Below, in pieces: positions 63,029-64,000 of a stretch of DNA of 64,000 nucleotides. Origin of the DNA: Thiomonas delicata (GTDB taxonomy: Bacteria > Pseudomonadota > Gammaproteobacteria > Burkholderiales > Burkholderiaceae_C); assembly GCF_900088825.1 (NCBI RefSeq), contig NZ_LT592171.1:584009-648008 (forward strand), read 5' to 3'. The translations under genes were made by a program, and so were the position numbers. Position 1 is the stretch's first letter. Each line of letters opens with the position of its first letter. Under the pieces are notes generated by a model. The model did not search any database and had not been told where the DNA came from. It saw nothing but the letters and a program-made list of their open reading frames with translations.

Positions 63029-64000
63029 TCAATAGCGGTTGGTCTTGGCCAGCAGGGCCGGGGACAGCGGTAGCGTGGCCAGCAGTTGGACGATGCGCGC
63101 GGCGGCATTCCCGTCGCCATAGACATTGTGCGCGGCTCCGCGCCCCGCCTGCAGCGCCGCGCGCAAAGCGCCGGCGATGTCCTCGGCACGCGGGGAAACG
63201 TCCGCGGTGCCCGGATTGCGCTGGCGCAGGTGCTGGCGCGATCCCACGTTGACCACCGGGGTGCCGAAACCGGCGGCCTCGATGATGCCGGAGGACGAGT
63301 TGCCCAGCAGGGCCGCGGCGTGGCGCAGCGCGGCCAGATACTGCGGACGCGGCAGATGTGTGATGCGCCTGAGCCCCGGCCAGCGCTGGGCCTGCAGCGC
63401 ATCGGCGATGGCGTCCGAGCCCGCGTCGGCATTGGGCGCCAGCCAGATCACGTCGAAATCGGCGCCGGCACCCGCTTGGCGCAGGCCCTGCGTCAGCGCC
63501 TCGGTTTGCGCGGCGGCGTCCTCGGCCTCCTGCACCACGGGGTGGAACACCACCAGCACGTAGGGACGCGCTGTCTGCGGGTCGAGGCCGAGCGCGCGCA
63601 AGGCGGCGTCGCGTGGCTGGGCGCCCGCGGCCGGCAGGTCATCGAGGCCCGGCGCGCCGACCTCGAACACGCGCGCGGGCTCCTCGCCCATGGCGATGAG
63701 CCGCTCGCGCGATTCCGCAGTCGCGGCGAAGTGATAGGTGGCCAGCTTGGATATGGCGTGGCGCATCGGCTCGTCCACCGTGCCCGAACGTTCGCCGCCG
63801 TGCATGTGAACGGCGGGAATGCCCAGGTGCAGCGCCGCGGCGGCGCCGGCCAGCATTTCGCCGCGGTCGCCGAGCAGCAGCAGGGCGTCGGGCGGATCGG
63901 CGGCGAGCAGCTCGGTCAGCCCCAGCATGGTTTGCGCCACGGCGCGTGCCATGCCGGCACGGTCGCGCGCCTGCACGTCGGTCGGTATGCGGCCGGCGAT
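63029..64000 (-). CDS. hydrolysing UDP-sugar 2-epimerase, NeuC/LegG type, partial
   Basis: The frame runs off the right edge, so about 80-90 N-terminal residues are missing. It has the GT-B-fold 2-epimerase blocks DALLLLGDRGEMLAGAAAAL and AVHMHGGERSGTVDEPMRHA. LLGNSSSGIIEAAGFGTPVV and NVGSRQHLRQR also match (the epimerase substrate-binding Ser and Arg region). Such enzymes release UDP and invert C2, making a free mannosamine derivative for sialic- or legionaminic-acid synthesis. It is the first visible gene of the operon; a neuB-like synthase would be expected beyond the window. Confidence 0.9.
   Translation of the reverse strand: MAGRIPTDVQARDRAGMARAVAQTMLGLTELLAADPPDALLLLGDRGEMLAGAAAALHLGIPAVHMHGGERSGTVDEPMRHAISKLATYHFAATAESRERLIAMGEEPARVFEVGAPGLDDLPAAGAQPRDAALRALGLDPQTARPYVLVVFHPVVQEAEDAAAQTEALTQGLRQAGAGADFDVIWLAPNADAGSDAIADALQAQRWPGLRRITHLPRPQYLAALRHAAALLGNSSSGIIEAAGFGTPVVNVGSRQHLRQRNPGTADVSPRAEDIAGALRAALQAGRGAAHNVYGDGNAAARIVQLLATLPLSPALLAKTNRY

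Overview
The window is a GC-rich chromosomal segment of a betaproteobacterium. The minCDE operon, an rpfE-recJ pair, lolC and lolD, and the style of the transposons fit the Burkholderiales, and a Thiomonas-like host is a reasonable guess. That assignment is inference from gene content; no rRNA or other taxonomic marker is present.

Region 1 (1-19239) is the right-hand part of an integrative and conjugative element. It opens with traG-like and traN-like mating-pair genes of an F-type secretion system. An IS3-family insertion follows, and it splits a small membrane-protein gene whose two halves can be rejoined exactly. Next come an operon of three tiny membrane proteins and a cargo block: a type III restriction-modification system with a glutamine-amidotransferase-like gene between mod and res, an unknown gene, and a HEPN-like gene. 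A hicAB toxin-antitoxin pair, a lipoprotein gene, two coupled accessory genes and a tyrosine integrase complete the element. It ends at a 63-nt 3' fragment of tRNA-Ser(CGA), which I read as the attachment-site scar. A piece of a second integrase lies just beyond it.

Region 2 (19570-24467) is a tight five-gene operon on the minus strand: type III polyketide synthase, methyltransferase, flavoprotein, acyl carrier protein and ketosynthase. It resembles phenolic-lipid (alkylresorcinol or alkylquinone) pathways. Region 3 (24900-26700) is debris (esterase, IS630 and YafQ remnants) around a PRC-barrel gene and a mazEF-like pair.

Region 4 (27196-37551) makes surface polysaccharide. It holds four glycosyltransferase genes, one fused to a methyltransferase, in a visibly AT-richer stretch. 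It also holds a Wzm/Wzt-type ABC exporter, a vapBC pair with a second PIN remnant nearby, and a WecA-family initiating transferase. Region 5 (37597-46409) is mostly core: minCDE, a MerR-type regulator with its palindromic operator, a PAP2 phosphatase, a GC-rich triple repeat, a DUF4337 protein, a large GGDEF-EAL protein and lolC.

Region 6 (46517-58183) carries an aldo/keto reductase, two nested insertion sequences whose order of arrival can be read from their target duplications, mscS, an SDR gene, rpfE-like, recJ and a LOV-GGDEF-EAL protein with a possible zinc-binding tail. Region 7 (58218-64000, minus strand) is a compact operon, neuC-neuD-aminotransferase-capD-lolD. It is consistent with synthesis of a bacillosamine-like or legionaminic-acid-like sugar, and lolD is translationally coupled to its end. 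neuC runs off the right edge.
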